Shown: positions 26,716-34,205 of the stretch, one piece after another | Position numbering within the stretch: the first letter of the stretch is position 1 | Layout: every line of letters begins with the position of its first letter | Assembly: GCA_900321425.1 (NCBI GenBank) | Contig: ONWA01000008.1 | Coordinates: 1-44,921, forward strand | From: an uncultured Prevotellaceae bacterium | GTDB lineage: Bacteria; Bacteroidota; Bacteroidia; Bacteroidales; Bacteroidaceae | Length of the DNA: 44,921 nt | Direction: 5' to 3' | Notes under the pieces: model-generated | Seen by the model: the letters and a program-made list of their open reading frames with translations, nothing else | Databases searched by the model: none | Told to the model about the DNA's origin: nothing | Position numbers and translations under genes: made by a program

Positions 26716-26787
26716 GGTCCCTTCGTCTATCGGTTAGGACGAGAGATTTTCATTCTCTAAAGAGGAGTTCGACTCTCCTAGGGACTA
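26716..26787 (+). tRNA. tRNA-Glu (anticodon TTC)
   Basis: A 72-base cloverleaf can be drawn: acceptor GGTCCCT/AGGGACT (first pair G-U), D arm GTC...GAC, anticodon stem AGAGA/TCTCT with loop TTTTCAT (anticodon TTC, Glu), four-base variable loop, T arm AGGAG/CTCCT with loop TTCGACT, discriminator A at 26787. CCA is not encoded. The body closely resembles other bacterial tRNA-Glu. Confidence 0.95.
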
Positions 26788-26936
26788 CAAGGAATCCGTC
26801 ATCTGCGCAGGGATGCGCTACCTAAACAAGGGAAACGGTGGCGGAGAGTGTAGGCAGCAATGTCAATACTCGCCCAGGGCAGCCGCAAGCGTAAGACCCA
26901 CAAGCTTCATTATTAACAAATAATTATTTAAGTAAA
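26788..26936 (+). other. Transcribed leader between tRNA-Glu and rpsT; possible structured RNA
   Basis: 149 bases with no gene and no own promoter that I can see. It is G/C-richer than its surroundings up to about 26905, then A/T-rich before the rpsT start. A stem can be drawn: GAGTGT (about 26846-26851) with ATACTC, extended outward by GGC/GCC across a bulge. It could be processed tRNA trailer or an S20 autoregulatory leader; function is inferred only. Confidence 0.35.
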
Positions 26937-27191
26937 ATGGCAAATCACAAATCATCCCTGAAGAGAATCCGTCAGGACAAGAAAAAAGCTCTTCACAACA
27001 AGTATTATGCGAAGACTATGCGTAACGCTGTTCGTAAACTTCGTGCATTGACTAGCAAGGACGAGGCAGTTGCTCTTTATCCAAAGGTTCAGAAGATGTT
27101 GGACAAGTTGGCAAAGACCAATATCATCCACAAGAACAAGGCTGCAAACTTAAAGTCAAGCCTGACTAAGCACATCAATAAACTTGGCTAA
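26937..27191 (+). CDS. rpsT: 30S ribosomal protein S20
   Basis: An 84-residue, very basic helical protein starting [17 protein letters not shown] and ending in a lysine-rich helix ([22 protein letters not shown]), the S20 family pattern. It binds 16S rRNA in the body of the small subunit. It is transcribed from the promoter before tRNA-Glu and ends at a strong intrinsic terminator. Length is normal for the family (about 84-88). Confidence 0.96.
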   Translation: MANHKSSLKRIRQDKKKALHNKYYAKTMRNAVRKLRALTSKDEAVALYPKVQKMLDKLAKTNIIHKNKAANLKSSLTKHINKLG

Positions 27192-27217
27192 AAGGTCATT
27201 ATATTATCATAAAAAGA

Positions 27218-27255
27218 AACAGGTCGAAATCTTTTGAGGTTCCGACCTGTTTTTT
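27218..27255 (+). terminator. Intrinsic terminator after rpsT
   Basis: Nine-base perfect stem AACAGGTCG (27218-27226) / CGACCTGTT (27243-27251), 16-base loop, followed by a T run. Typical rho-independent terminator. Confidence 0.88.
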
Positions 27256-27267
27256 GTAGTTTTTTAG

Positions 27268-27300
27268 CAGATAAACATTCGTTTATCTGTCTTTTTTTTT
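27268..27300 (+). terminator. Second hairpin with T run, next to the gyrB promoter
   Basis: Perfect nine-base inverted repeat CAGATAAAC (27268-27276) / GTTTATCTG (27281-27289) with loop ATTC, then TC and nine Ts. It could back up the rpsT terminator. It also covers about -20 to -40 of the gyrB promoter, so an operator role is equally possible. Confidence 0.6.
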
Positions 27301-27301
27301 G

Positions 27302-27309
27302 TAATTTTG
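27302..27309 (+). promoter_or_regulatory. -7 box for gyrB
   Basis: TAATTTTG, 24 bases before the ATG at 27334. The -33 position falls in the palindrome at 27268-27289, with only a weak TTCG at 20 bases' spacing. Confidence 0.6.
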
Positions 27310-27333
27310 CAGCCTATAAGTAACTATCTTGAA

Positions 27334-29310
27334 ATGGAAGAAGAACTGAAACAAGCAGAACAGAACTATTCCGCGAGTAACATTCAGGTACTTGAGGGAC
27401 TGGAAGCAGTGCGCAAACGCCCTGCCATGTATATCGGGGACATTAGTGAAAAGGGACTCCATCACTTGGTAAACGAGACGGTCGACAACTCGATTGATGA
27501 GGCGATGGCCGGATATTGTACCCATATTGAAGTAACTATCAACGAAGACAACTCCATCACCGTTCAAGACAATGGACGTGGTATTCCAGTCGACGAACAT
27601 GAAAAGATGCACAAGTCGGCTTTGGAAGTCGTCATGACAGTGCTACATGCTGGTGGTAAGTTTGACAAGGGCTCTTACAAGGTGTCTGGTGGTCTTCATG
27701 GTGTAGGTGTTAGTTGTGTGAACGCGCTGTCTACTCACATGATGTCACAGGTATTCCGCAATGGGCATATCTACCAACAGGAATACGAGAAGGGTAAGCC
27801 TCTCTACGATGTCAAAATCGTGGGCGACACAGACATCACTGGTACGCGTCAGCAGTTCTGGCCCGACGGAAGTATTTTCACTACAACAGAATTCAAGTAC
27901 GACATTATTGCTCGTCGCATGCGAGAATTGGCCTACCTGAATGCAGGTATCACCATTACACTCACGGATTTGCGTCCTGATGAAGAGGGCAACCTGAGAC
28001 AGCCAGAGGTGTTCCATGCCAAGGAAGGTCTGAAAGAGTTCGTTCGCTATGTGGACCGTCACCGTCAATCCATTATCGGTGATCCTATCTGTCTGAAGAC
28101 GGAGAAGGACGGTGTACCCATCGAGGTGGCTCTGCTGTACAATAGTGATTACTCTGAAAATATCCACTCATACGTTAATAACATTAACACCATTGAGGGT
28201 GGTACCCACCTGACAGGTTTCCGTATTGCCCTTGCTCGCACACTGAAGAAGTATGCAGACGAGGACGATCAGTTGCGCAAGCAGATTGAGAAGGCAAAGA
28301 TTGAGGTGGCTCAGGACGACTTCCGTGAAGGTCTTACTGCCATCATTTCTGTAAAGGTTGCCGAACCACAGTTTGAAGGTCAGACAAAGACTAAGTTGGG
28401 TAACTCAGAGGTTAATGGTGCAGTACAGAAAGCTGTGGGTGAGGCCATGACCAACTTCTTGGAGGAACATCCCAAAGAGGCTCATACCATTTGCGAGAAG
28501 GTTATTCTTGCCGCTACTGCACGTATTGCCGCTCGCAAGGCACGTGAGAGTGTACAGCGCAAGAACCCCATGACGGGTGGTGGCCTGCCTGGTAAGTTGG
28601 CCGACTGCTCCAACAAAGACCCCAAAGAGTGTGAGATATTCCTCGTCGAGGGTGACTCTGCCGGTGGATCTGCCAAGCAGGGCCGAGATCGCCATTTCCA
28701 GGCTATCCTCCCTCTACGCGGAAAGATTCTGAATGTAGAGAAAGTACAGTGGCATCGTGTCTTCGAGGCTGAATCTGTAATGAATATTATCCAGAGTATC
28801 GGTGTACGCTTCGGTGTCGATGGAGAAGACTCCAAGGAAGCCAATGTCGACAAGTTGCGCTATGACAAAATCATCATCATGACCGATGCCGACGTCGATG
28901 GATCACACATCGACACACTGATCATGACACTATTCTACCGCTTTATGCCAAAAGTTATCCAGGAAGGTCATCTATACATCGCCACTCCTCCACTCTATAA
29001 GTGTACCTATAAGAAGTTCGCTGAATACTGCTATACTGAACAGCAGCGTCAGCAGTTCATCGACAAGTATGTGGCTGGTGACGAGAATGCCACAGCGCTA
29101 CACACACAGCGTTACAAAGGTTTGGGTGAGATGAACCCTGAACAGTTGTGGGAGACCACTATGAACCCTGAGAACCGTTTGCTGAAGCAGGTTACTATTG
29201 AAAATGCTGCTGAGGCCGATGAGATTTTCTCCATGCTCATGGGCGATGATGTGGAACCGCGACGGGAATTCATCGAAAAGAATGCTACTTACGCTAATAT
29301 CGATGCGTAA
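27334..29310 (+). CDS. gyrB: DNA gyrase subunit B
   Basis: A 658-residue type IIA topoisomerase ATPase subunit. ATP-site blocks: LEAVRKRPAMYIGD about 23-36, NETVDNSIDEA, DNGRGIPV and GGLHGVGVSCVNALS. TOPRIM residues are E439 in EGDSAGG and the DxD pair beginning at D518 in DADVDGSH. QRYKGLGEMNPEQLWETTM closes the protein as in GyrB. It works with GyrA (not here) to supercoil DNA. About 150 residues shorter than E. coli GyrB because it lacks the enterobacterial insertion. ATG 27334 is chosen; the frame upstream runs across the promoter. ParE is the alternative but is less likely. Confidence 0.93.
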   Translation: MEEELKQAEQNYSASNIQVLEGLEAVRKRPAMYIGDISEKGLHHLVNETVDNSIDEAMAGYCTHIEVTINEDNSITVQDNGRGIPVDEHEKMHKSALEVVMTVLHAGGKFDKGSYKVSGGLHGVGVSCVNALSTHMMSQVFRNGHIYQQEYEKGKPLYDVKIVGDTDITGTRQQFWPDGSIFTTTEFKYDIIARRMRELAYLNAGITITLTDLRPDEEGNLRQPEVFHAKEGLKEFVRYVDRHRQSIIGDPICLKTEKDGVPIEVALLYNSDYSENIHSYVNNINTIEGGTHLTGFRIALARTLKKYADEDDQLRKQIEKAKIEVAQDDFREGLTAIISVKVAEPQFEGQTKTKLGNSEVNGAVQKAVGEAMTNFLEEHPKEAHTICEKVILAATARIAARKARESVQRKNPMTGGGLPGKLADCSNKDPKECEIFLVEGDSAGGSAKQGRDRHFQAILPLRGKILNVEKVQWHRVFEAESVMNIIQSIGVRFGVDGEDSKEANVDKLRYDKIIIMTDADVDGSHIDTLIMTLFYRFMPKVIQEGHLYIATPPLYKCTYKKFAEYCYTEQQRQQFIDKYVAGDENATALHTQRYKGLGEMNPEQLWETTMNPENRLLKQVTIENAAEADEIFSMLMGDDVEPRREFIEKNATYANIDA

Positions 29311-29314
29311 AAAG

Positions 29315-29344
29315 TTTTGGGGGTGACGAAAGTCATCCCCAAAA
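29315..29344 (+). terminator. Hairpin just after gyrB
   Basis: A 13-pair stem (TTTTGGGGGTGAC / GTCATCCCCAAAA, one G-T pair) with a GAAA tetraloop, starting 5 bases after the gyrB stop. No long T run follows, so it may act as an mRNA 3' end stabiliser as well as, or instead of, a terminator. Confidence 0.65.
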
Positions 29345-29365
29345 TATAATAGCCTATTTTGGAAG

Positions 29366-29426
29366 TCTTAAGGATTTCAATTGAAAACCTTAAGATTTTC
29401 TTTTGAAAAGTAGGGACTTTTCAAAA
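29366..29426 (+). terminator. Two more hairpins between gyrB and the thiamine riboswitch
   Basis: First: TCTTAAGG (29366-29373) / CCTTAAGA (29388-29395), whose inner part is again palindromic (TTTCAA/TTGAAA, one central mismatch pair), followed by TTTTCTTTT. Second: TTTTGAAAAG (29401-29410) / CTTTTCAAAA (29417-29426). The first looks like the true gyrB terminator. Apart from these hairpins, the promoter and the riboswitch, the 348-base gap holds nothing I recognise. Confidence 0.55.
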
Positions 29427-29448
29427 AACTGACTTTTTCGTCAAAACA

Positions 29449-29480
29449 TTTGGTCATGTCCACGTTTCTTACTACTTTTG
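29449..29480 (+). promoter_or_regulatory. Promoter for the thiamine uptake operon
   Basis: TTTG (29449-29452), 20 bases, TACTTTTG (29473-29480). Exact consensus and ideal spacing; the riboswitch starts about 20 bases later. Confidence 0.8.
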
Positions 29481-29499
29481 CAAGCGATTGAGCAAAGTG

Positions 29500-29605
29500 C
29501 TTATCAAGGGGTGCTGGCTGTTTTGATCGACGACAGGGTCGTGCAGCTGGCTGAGATGATACCCTCTAACCTGATGCGGATAATGCCGACGTAGGGATGG
29601 ATAGG
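29500..29605 (+). promoter_or_regulatory. TPP riboswitch (THI element)
   Basis: The conserved core is all there: GGGGTGCTGG (29508-29517), the pyrimidine-sensing segment GGCTGAGATGATACCC (29549-29564), ACCTGAT, then GGATAATGCC and CGTAGGGA near 29578-29596. P1 can be formed by TTATC (29501-29505) and GATAG (29600-29604). The variable P3 arm includes the CGAC/GTCG hairpin around 29530. It binds thiamine pyrophosphate and should turn off the TonB receptor and PnuT genes when thiamine is plentiful. Confidence 0.95.
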
Positions 29606-29627
29606 ATGTGATTCAATATGTTTCCCC

Positions 29628-29666
29628 TTTTTTATTGTTCAAAAAAAAGAAAAAAACAATGAAAAA
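29628..29666 (+). promoter_or_regulatory. Hairpin enclosing the start codon: possible riboswitch expression platform
   Basis: TTTTTTATTGTT (29628-29639) pairs base for base with AACAATGAAAAA (29655-29666), 12 pairs including one G-U, leaving a 15-base A-rich loop. The right arm contains the ATG at 29659. This would hide the start codon. The coupling to TPP binding is inference. Confidence 0.5.
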
Positions 29667-32064
29667 AATGAATGTAATGAGCCTTTTGCTGCTGATGGCA
29701 GCACAACCTCTGTATGCACAGAACAAGGCAGCGCTGTATGACTCTACTGAGGTGGAACGCTTGCAGGAAGTGGTGGTAACGGGTGTACGTGCGCAAAAGA
29801 ATGCTCCGTACGCCATCACAAACCTGAGAAAGAAGGAACTGAGCGAATTCTCCAAAACGGGTCGCGAATTGCCGTTTCTGTTCTCGCAGACGCCTGGTGT
29901 GATGGCGTGGAGCGAGAACGGCATGGGTATCGGAACCTCTCACCTGAGGATTCGTGGCGCTGGCGACTCACGAATCAACGTGACACTCGACGGTGTACCA
30001 TTGAACTCCCCTGAAGACCAGTGTGTGTTCTGGGCTAACATGAACAGCTACGCTTCACTGCTGGGTTCTGTACAGATACAACGTGGTGTGGGTACATCCA
30101 CCAACGGTGACGGTGCCTTCGGAGGAACTATCGCCCTGTCATCGGCTACTCCCCTATTGACCCCTTCTATCGAGGTGGCAGGATCATACGGTACGTATAG
30201 TACTTGGAATGTTGGTGGCAACTTCTCTTCGGGATTGTTGGGGAAGCACTGGGTCATCGACGGAGCCTATCATGAGACGCATACCAACGGATTCATGCAC
30301 GGCACGAAAGCACGCTCAGGGTCGTACTACGGAGGTATCACCTACATGGGCGACCGTTTCCAGATACGCTATAAGAATATCGGTAACTTCGAGAAGACAG
30401 GACAGGCCTGGAACGGTGCGACAGCTGGCGATGACTACGTGTCACTCATGGATGGTATCTATGGGGTGAAGACGGGCATTAAGACCTACGAAGATATGTG
30501 GAATGCGGGATTAGGACGATATAACAGTCTCTACGAGCATCTAGTAAAGACCGACCCCACCGATTCCTATAGCGGATTCGTACAGGATGCCAACGGCAAA
30601 TATGTCACTGAGCGCTACCAGTTGGCAGACGGTTCCTATTGGGACCGTACATTCGACTATTTCAAACAAAACCATAACATCCTGTCGGGTTCCTGGAACA
30701 TCAACGAACACTGGACGACTACTGCCTCGCTGCACTATACCTATGGTCATGGTTACTATGAGGAGTTCCGTCCGAACAACAAACTGAAGAAATATGGACT
30801 GGTATTGCGGGATGCCGATGGCAACAAGATCAAGTCTACCGATTTCATCCGTCAGAAGGGACTTACACAGCACACTTACGGAGCGCTTTGGAACATCAAT
30901 TACAAGAACGACCACTGGGATGTAATCGGAGGCTTTTCCCTACAAAACTTCGACGGTACGCATTTTGGCTACCTCACCTATGCGAAGAACCCCGACGTGG
31001 TCCGTCAGATTCTGCAAAACGGCAAATACAAGTATTACGACTCCGATGCGCATAAGTTTGATGTCAATGGTTACCTGAAGGCAGCCTACCACATCAACAG
31101 CCACTGGGACGTGTTCGCCGATGTGCAGTACCGATATGTAAACTATAGGTCGGACGGTTATAACGACAAGTATATGGAGGATGAAACGACAGGAGAGATG
31201 CTCAAACACTACATCGATATCAACGAGAAGTATCATTTCTTTAACCCGAAGGCTGGCTTCTCTTGGAAGAGCAACGGCCACCGTGTCTACGGCTCCATCG
31301 CGATGAGTCACCGTGAACCCGAGCGTAATAACTTCACCGACAACGGATCATACGGATTCCCTGAGTCCGAGCGCCTGCTCGACTACGAACTGGGGTACAC
31401 CTATAACGCACGCTCTTGGCGCGTGGGCGTGAACCTATATTATATGGATTATAAGGATCAGCTAGTACAGACGGGGGCCCTATCGGATATCGGTGAGAAC
31501 CTGACCACGAATATCGAAGACTCTTACCGTATGGGTATAGAGCTACAGGCAGGATGGGATATCACCCCTTGGCTGACGATAGAGGGAAATGCGGCACTGA
31601 GCAAAAACAAGATCAAGGACTTCGATGAAGTAGTGGAAGACTGGGACAACGGATCGCAAATCATCCACTACGACAACTCTACCCTCGCCTTCTCACCCTC
31701 TGTGCTACTCAACGGCTTTATCAACCTACACTGGAAGGGATGGCAGGCAGTATGGCACACCAACTACGTGAGTCGCCAGTATCTGGACAATACAGCCAAC
31801 GAGGACCGTTCGCTACCAGGCTATTCAGTCACCAGTCTGAACCTCTCTTATACACTGCCCTGCAAACGATGGATGGGGCTGAAGGAGACCGTGTTCGCCC
31901 TGAACATGAACAACCTCTTCAACAAACACTATGCCAGTGGCGGATGGGTGTACAGCGCCATCTATGAGAGCGGTGGCCATCCCAACGACAACCGCTACTA
32001 TCAGATAGGTTTCATTCCTATGGCAGGCTTCACGATGATGGGAAGTGTGACACTCAGATTCTAA
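29659..32064 (+). CDS. TonB-dependent outer membrane receptor, probable thiamine uptake
   Basis: An 801-residue TonB-dependent receptor: signal peptide 1-20 (ends LYAQ), a TonB-box-like EVVVTG at about 37-42, plug domain about 45-160 (RIRGAGDSRINVTLDGVPLN), then a beta-barrel with many Asn/Tyr/Trp-rich strands, ending in aromatic-rich MGSVTLRF. There is no N-terminal carboxypeptidase-like domain and no SusD partner, so it is not a SusC-type glycan transporter. The TPP riboswitch upstream and the PnuT-like gene 19 bases downstream point to thiamine or a thiamine precursor as substrate. Start 29659 chosen for the signal peptide; 29668 is also possible. Confidence 0.9.
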   Translation: MKKMNVMSLLLLMAAQPLYAQNKAALYDSTEVERLQEVVVTGVRAQKNAPYAITNLRKKELSEFSKTGRELPFLFSQTPGVMAWSENGMGIGTSHLRIRGAGDSRINVTLDGVPLNSPEDQCVFWANMNSYASLLGSVQIQRGVGTSTNGDGAFGGTIALSSATPLLTPSIEVAGSYGTYSTWNVGGNFSSGLLGKHWVIDGAYHETHTNGFMHGTKARSGSYYGGITYMGDRFQIRYKNIGNFEKTGQAWNGATAGDDYVSLMDGIYGVKTGIKTYEDMWNAGLGRYNSLYEHLVKTDPTDSYSGFVQDANGKYVTERYQLADGSYWDRTFDYFKQNHNILSGSWNINEHWTTTASLHYTYGHGYYEEFRPNNKLKKYGLVLRDADGNKIKSTDFIRQKGLTQHTYGALWNINYKNDHWDVIGGFSLQNFDGTHFGYLTYAKNPDVVRQILQNGKYKYYDSDAHKFDVNGYLKAAYHINSHWDVFADVQYRYVNYRSDGYNDKYMEDETTGEMLKHYIDINEKYHFFNPKAGFSWKSNGHRVYGSIAMSHREPERNNFTDNGSYGFPESERLLDYELGYTYNARSWRVGVNLYYMDYKDQLVQTGALSDIGENLTTNIEDSYRMGIELQAGWDITPWLTIEGNAALSKNKIKDFDEVVEDWDNGSQIIHYDNSTLAFSPSVLLNGFINLHWKGWQAVWHTNYVSRQYLDNTANEDRSLPGYSVTSLNLSYTLPCKRWMGLKETVFALNMNNLFNKHYASGGWVYSAIYESGGHPNDNRYYQIGFIPMAGFTMMGSVTLRF

Positions 32065-32083
32065 TCCTTAAAAAGACGATAAG

Positions 32084-32668
32084 ATGACGGATTTTATCAT
32101 GGCTCATTGGCTCGATATCACGACTACGGTTCTCGGACTAGCGTATATTCTACTGGAATACAAAGCCAGCGTATGGATGTGGCTCATAGGATTCCTGATG
32201 CAAGCCTTAGGTATTGTGCTCTACTACAGAAAAGGGCTCTATGCCGATTGTGGTATGGAGTTCTATTATCTGGCGATGACCCTGTATGGATGGTGGCGAT
32301 GGATACGTGGTTCAGCAGCACGGCAAGAGCTACCTGTGCGCCATTTCCCTCGCCGCTTAGTACTACTCTGGCTGCTACTCGCTGTCATCATCTGGGGTAT
32401 CATCTACTGGTTGCTCGTGAGCTACACCAACTCCAACGTGCCTCTGGCCGACAGTTTTACCACCGCCCTAAGCATCATGGGTATCTGGGCACTGGCACAT
32501 AAGTATCTGGAGCAGTGGTTCGTGTGGATTGCTGTCGATGTCGTCACCAGCGTCCTCTATTTCCACAAAGACATTCCCTTCAAGGCGAGCCTCTATGCAC
32601 TCTATGTGGTGATTGCTGTCTTTGGCTATCTGAAATGGCGGAAGATGATGTGTCTCCAGTCTCAGTGA
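32084..32668 (+). CDS. pnuT: PnuC-family transporter, PnuT-type thiamine permease
   Basis: A 194-residue inner membrane protein with about six to seven hydrophobic segments and the PnuC-family feel: WLDITTTVLGLAYILLEYKASVWMW near the start, a YAD(C)GMEFYYLAMTLYGWWRW block about 46-70, and a conserved W-rich C-terminal half (WFVWIAVDVVTSVLYF). PnuC proteins pass vitamins by facilitated diffusion, with trapping by phosphorylation inside; those under TPP riboswitches are called PnuT. In many Bacteroidota a thiamine pyrophosphokinase gene is next; here a terminator follows instead. Confidence 0.88.
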   Translation: MTDFIMAHWLDITTTVLGLAYILLEYKASVWMWLIGFLMQALGIVLYYRKGLYADCGMEFYYLAMTLYGWWRWIRGSAARQELPVRHFPRRLVLLWLLLAVIIWGIIYWLLVSYTNSNVPLADSFTTALSIMGIWALAHKYLEQWFVWIAVDVVTSVLYFHKDIPFKASLYALYVVIAVFGYLKWRKMMCLQSQ

Positions 32669-32691
32669 AATATCCCCTTCATACATTCTAT

Positions 32692-32729
32692 AAAAGAGCC
32701 CCTCCTGATGACAGAAGGGGCTCTTTTTT
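32692..32729. terminator. Bidirectional terminator
   Basis: Twelve-base perfect stem AAAAGAGCCCCT (32692-32703) / AGGGGCTCTTTT (32716-32727) with T runs in both directions. It separates convergent pnuT and the sugar isomerase gene. Confidence 0.9.
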
Positions 32730-32742
32730 GATGATATGATTA

Positions 32743-34164
32743 TTATTCGTGTACATAGATATCCCATCCAAGATAGGTCTCGATGGCCTCCTGTACGATC
32801 TCTACCACATCAGTACGACACATAGCCACATGATGCTCAAAACCGTTCTTACAGATAAACTTCATCAGTTTCTGTAGATTATCTACCTGTGTCACAGCGA
32901 TACATCCGTCCATACCATAGGGATCATCGGTGAGCATACCCTTGCCCAGATACGACTTGATGCAGCCCTTCGGATCGTCGGTAGAGATACGGAAGAAGGT
33001 GAAATCACCACTCTTCACCTTAGCGTAAACGGCACCAAAGGTATTGATCTTACCCAGCGTACGTCCCAGCACACCAAGAGGTCCTAACTTCAGATCGTTC
33101 TGCACGAACGACTTGGGGTAGTTGCCACAGTGGGTACACACGCACTTGTTGCGTTCCTCAGCAAAATTATTGTTCCAGTCGAGCAACGCCGATGCCTTCC
33201 CTGAGGCGAGTGTCAGCGCATACATCGACACTGCTCCAGCGATATCTGTCTCACAGGCAGCAGGAATCAGTTTGTCGCCCAACATCGACATCGTCACACA
33301 GGCTGCACAGCCGTAGTTCTGCTCCAAGGAGTCCCAGCACTGGATGGCAACAGCCTGCACGTCGTTGGCCTCGATCCAGTTCTCGACAGCCACACCAAAC
33401 TTCGCCTGCAACTTCAGCTTCTCACGATAGTTCTCGGGCACCTCGGCATAGTTGTTCAGACGAGTACACATCTCTTTGAACTTCGGATCATCGTCGCTAA
33501 TCTTCTGAGCAGCAAAGAGAATCTCACTGAGGTCGGCAGGAACGACGGTGATACCGCTACGCTGCAGCAATTTCTCGCTAGCGCGACAGGTATTAAAGCC
33601 CAAAGGACGAGTACCAATCTGTCCGATACGACAGTGGCGCAGACCATTCACCACGCGGCATACAGCAGCAAAGCGGTTGATATCCTTCGCCAATAGCGGA
33701 CTGTAGATGGAATAGGTATGCAGTGTGGTGTCTGTGAAAGGGATACCATACTGATAGAGGTTGTTGCAGACGGAGATCTTTCCGCAGAAGGCGTCACGAC
33801 GGCTATCGAGATCTACCTTGTCGTTCTCGTCATCACAAGCCTGTACCATGACAGGTACATTCAGATTGGCATCGCTGATGGCATTGATGATACCAATCTC
33901 GAAGCCGAAGTTAGGCAGCGAGACGATGATACCATCGATCTCGTCACGATGGGCACGAAACTGCTTCGATACCTTCAGTCCGTCTTCACGGGTCTCGATA
34001 CTACTGCTACCCGTAGGGGTGGCATCTTCTGGCAGGATGACATACTCATAGCCATTGTCCTCCAGTGTTTTCAACAACTGCTTGCGCACATCACGAGCAA
34101 GCTCAGAATTAAAATAGGCGCGCGTTCCAATGATAACGCCAAAACAAGTTTTTCCGTTTCTCAT
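32743..34164 (-). CDS. L-fucose/D-arabinose isomerase-like sugar isomerase (COG2407 type)
   Basis: A 473-residue protein with the FucI/AraA-like fold: an N-terminal alpha/beta region (FGVIIGTRAYF, VSLPNFGFEIG), then the catalytic part with PAACETDIAGAVSMYALTLASG about 302-323, whose Glu and Asp fit the metal-binding pair of fucose isomerases, and a Cys/His cluster KCVCTHCGNYP. These enzymes interconvert aldoses and ketoses. It is the last gene of the sugar operon, 41 bases after the kinase. Substrate is not readable: D-apiose, a pentose or a 6-deoxyhexose are options. Whether known apiose isomerases belong to this fold I cannot say from memory. Confidence 0.7.
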   Translation of the reverse strand: MRNGKTCFGVIIGTRAYFNSELARDVRKQLLKTLEDNGYEYVILPEDATPTGSSSIETREDGLKVSKQFRAHRDEIDGIIVSLPNFGFEIGIINAISDANLNVPVMVQACDDENDKVDLDSRRDAFCGKISVCNNLYQYGIPFTDTTLHTYSIYSPLLAKDINRFAAVCRVVNGLRHCRIGQIGTRPLGFNTCRASEKLLQRSGITVVPADLSEILFAAQKISDDDPKFKEMCTRLNNYAEVPENYREKLKLQAKFGVAVENWIEANDVQAVAIQCWDSLEQNYGCAACVTMSMLGDKLIPAACETDIAGAVSMYALTLASGKASALLDWNNNFAEERNKCVCTHCGNYPKSFVQNDLKLGPLGVLGRTLGKINTFGAVYAKVKSGDFTFFRISTDDPKGCIKSYLGKGMLTDDPYGMDGCIAVTQVDNLQKLMKFICKNGFEHHVAMCRTDVVEIVQEAIETYLGWDIYVHE

Positions 34165-34205
34165 ATTTGTTCAGTCTTAGTTATTTCATTACTCATTACT
34201 TCCTA

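Noticed and set aside
29500-29605. Cobalamin riboswitch, which is common before TonB receptors
   Set aside because: The conserved GGCTGAGAT, ACCTGAT and GGATAATGCC segments are specific to TPP.
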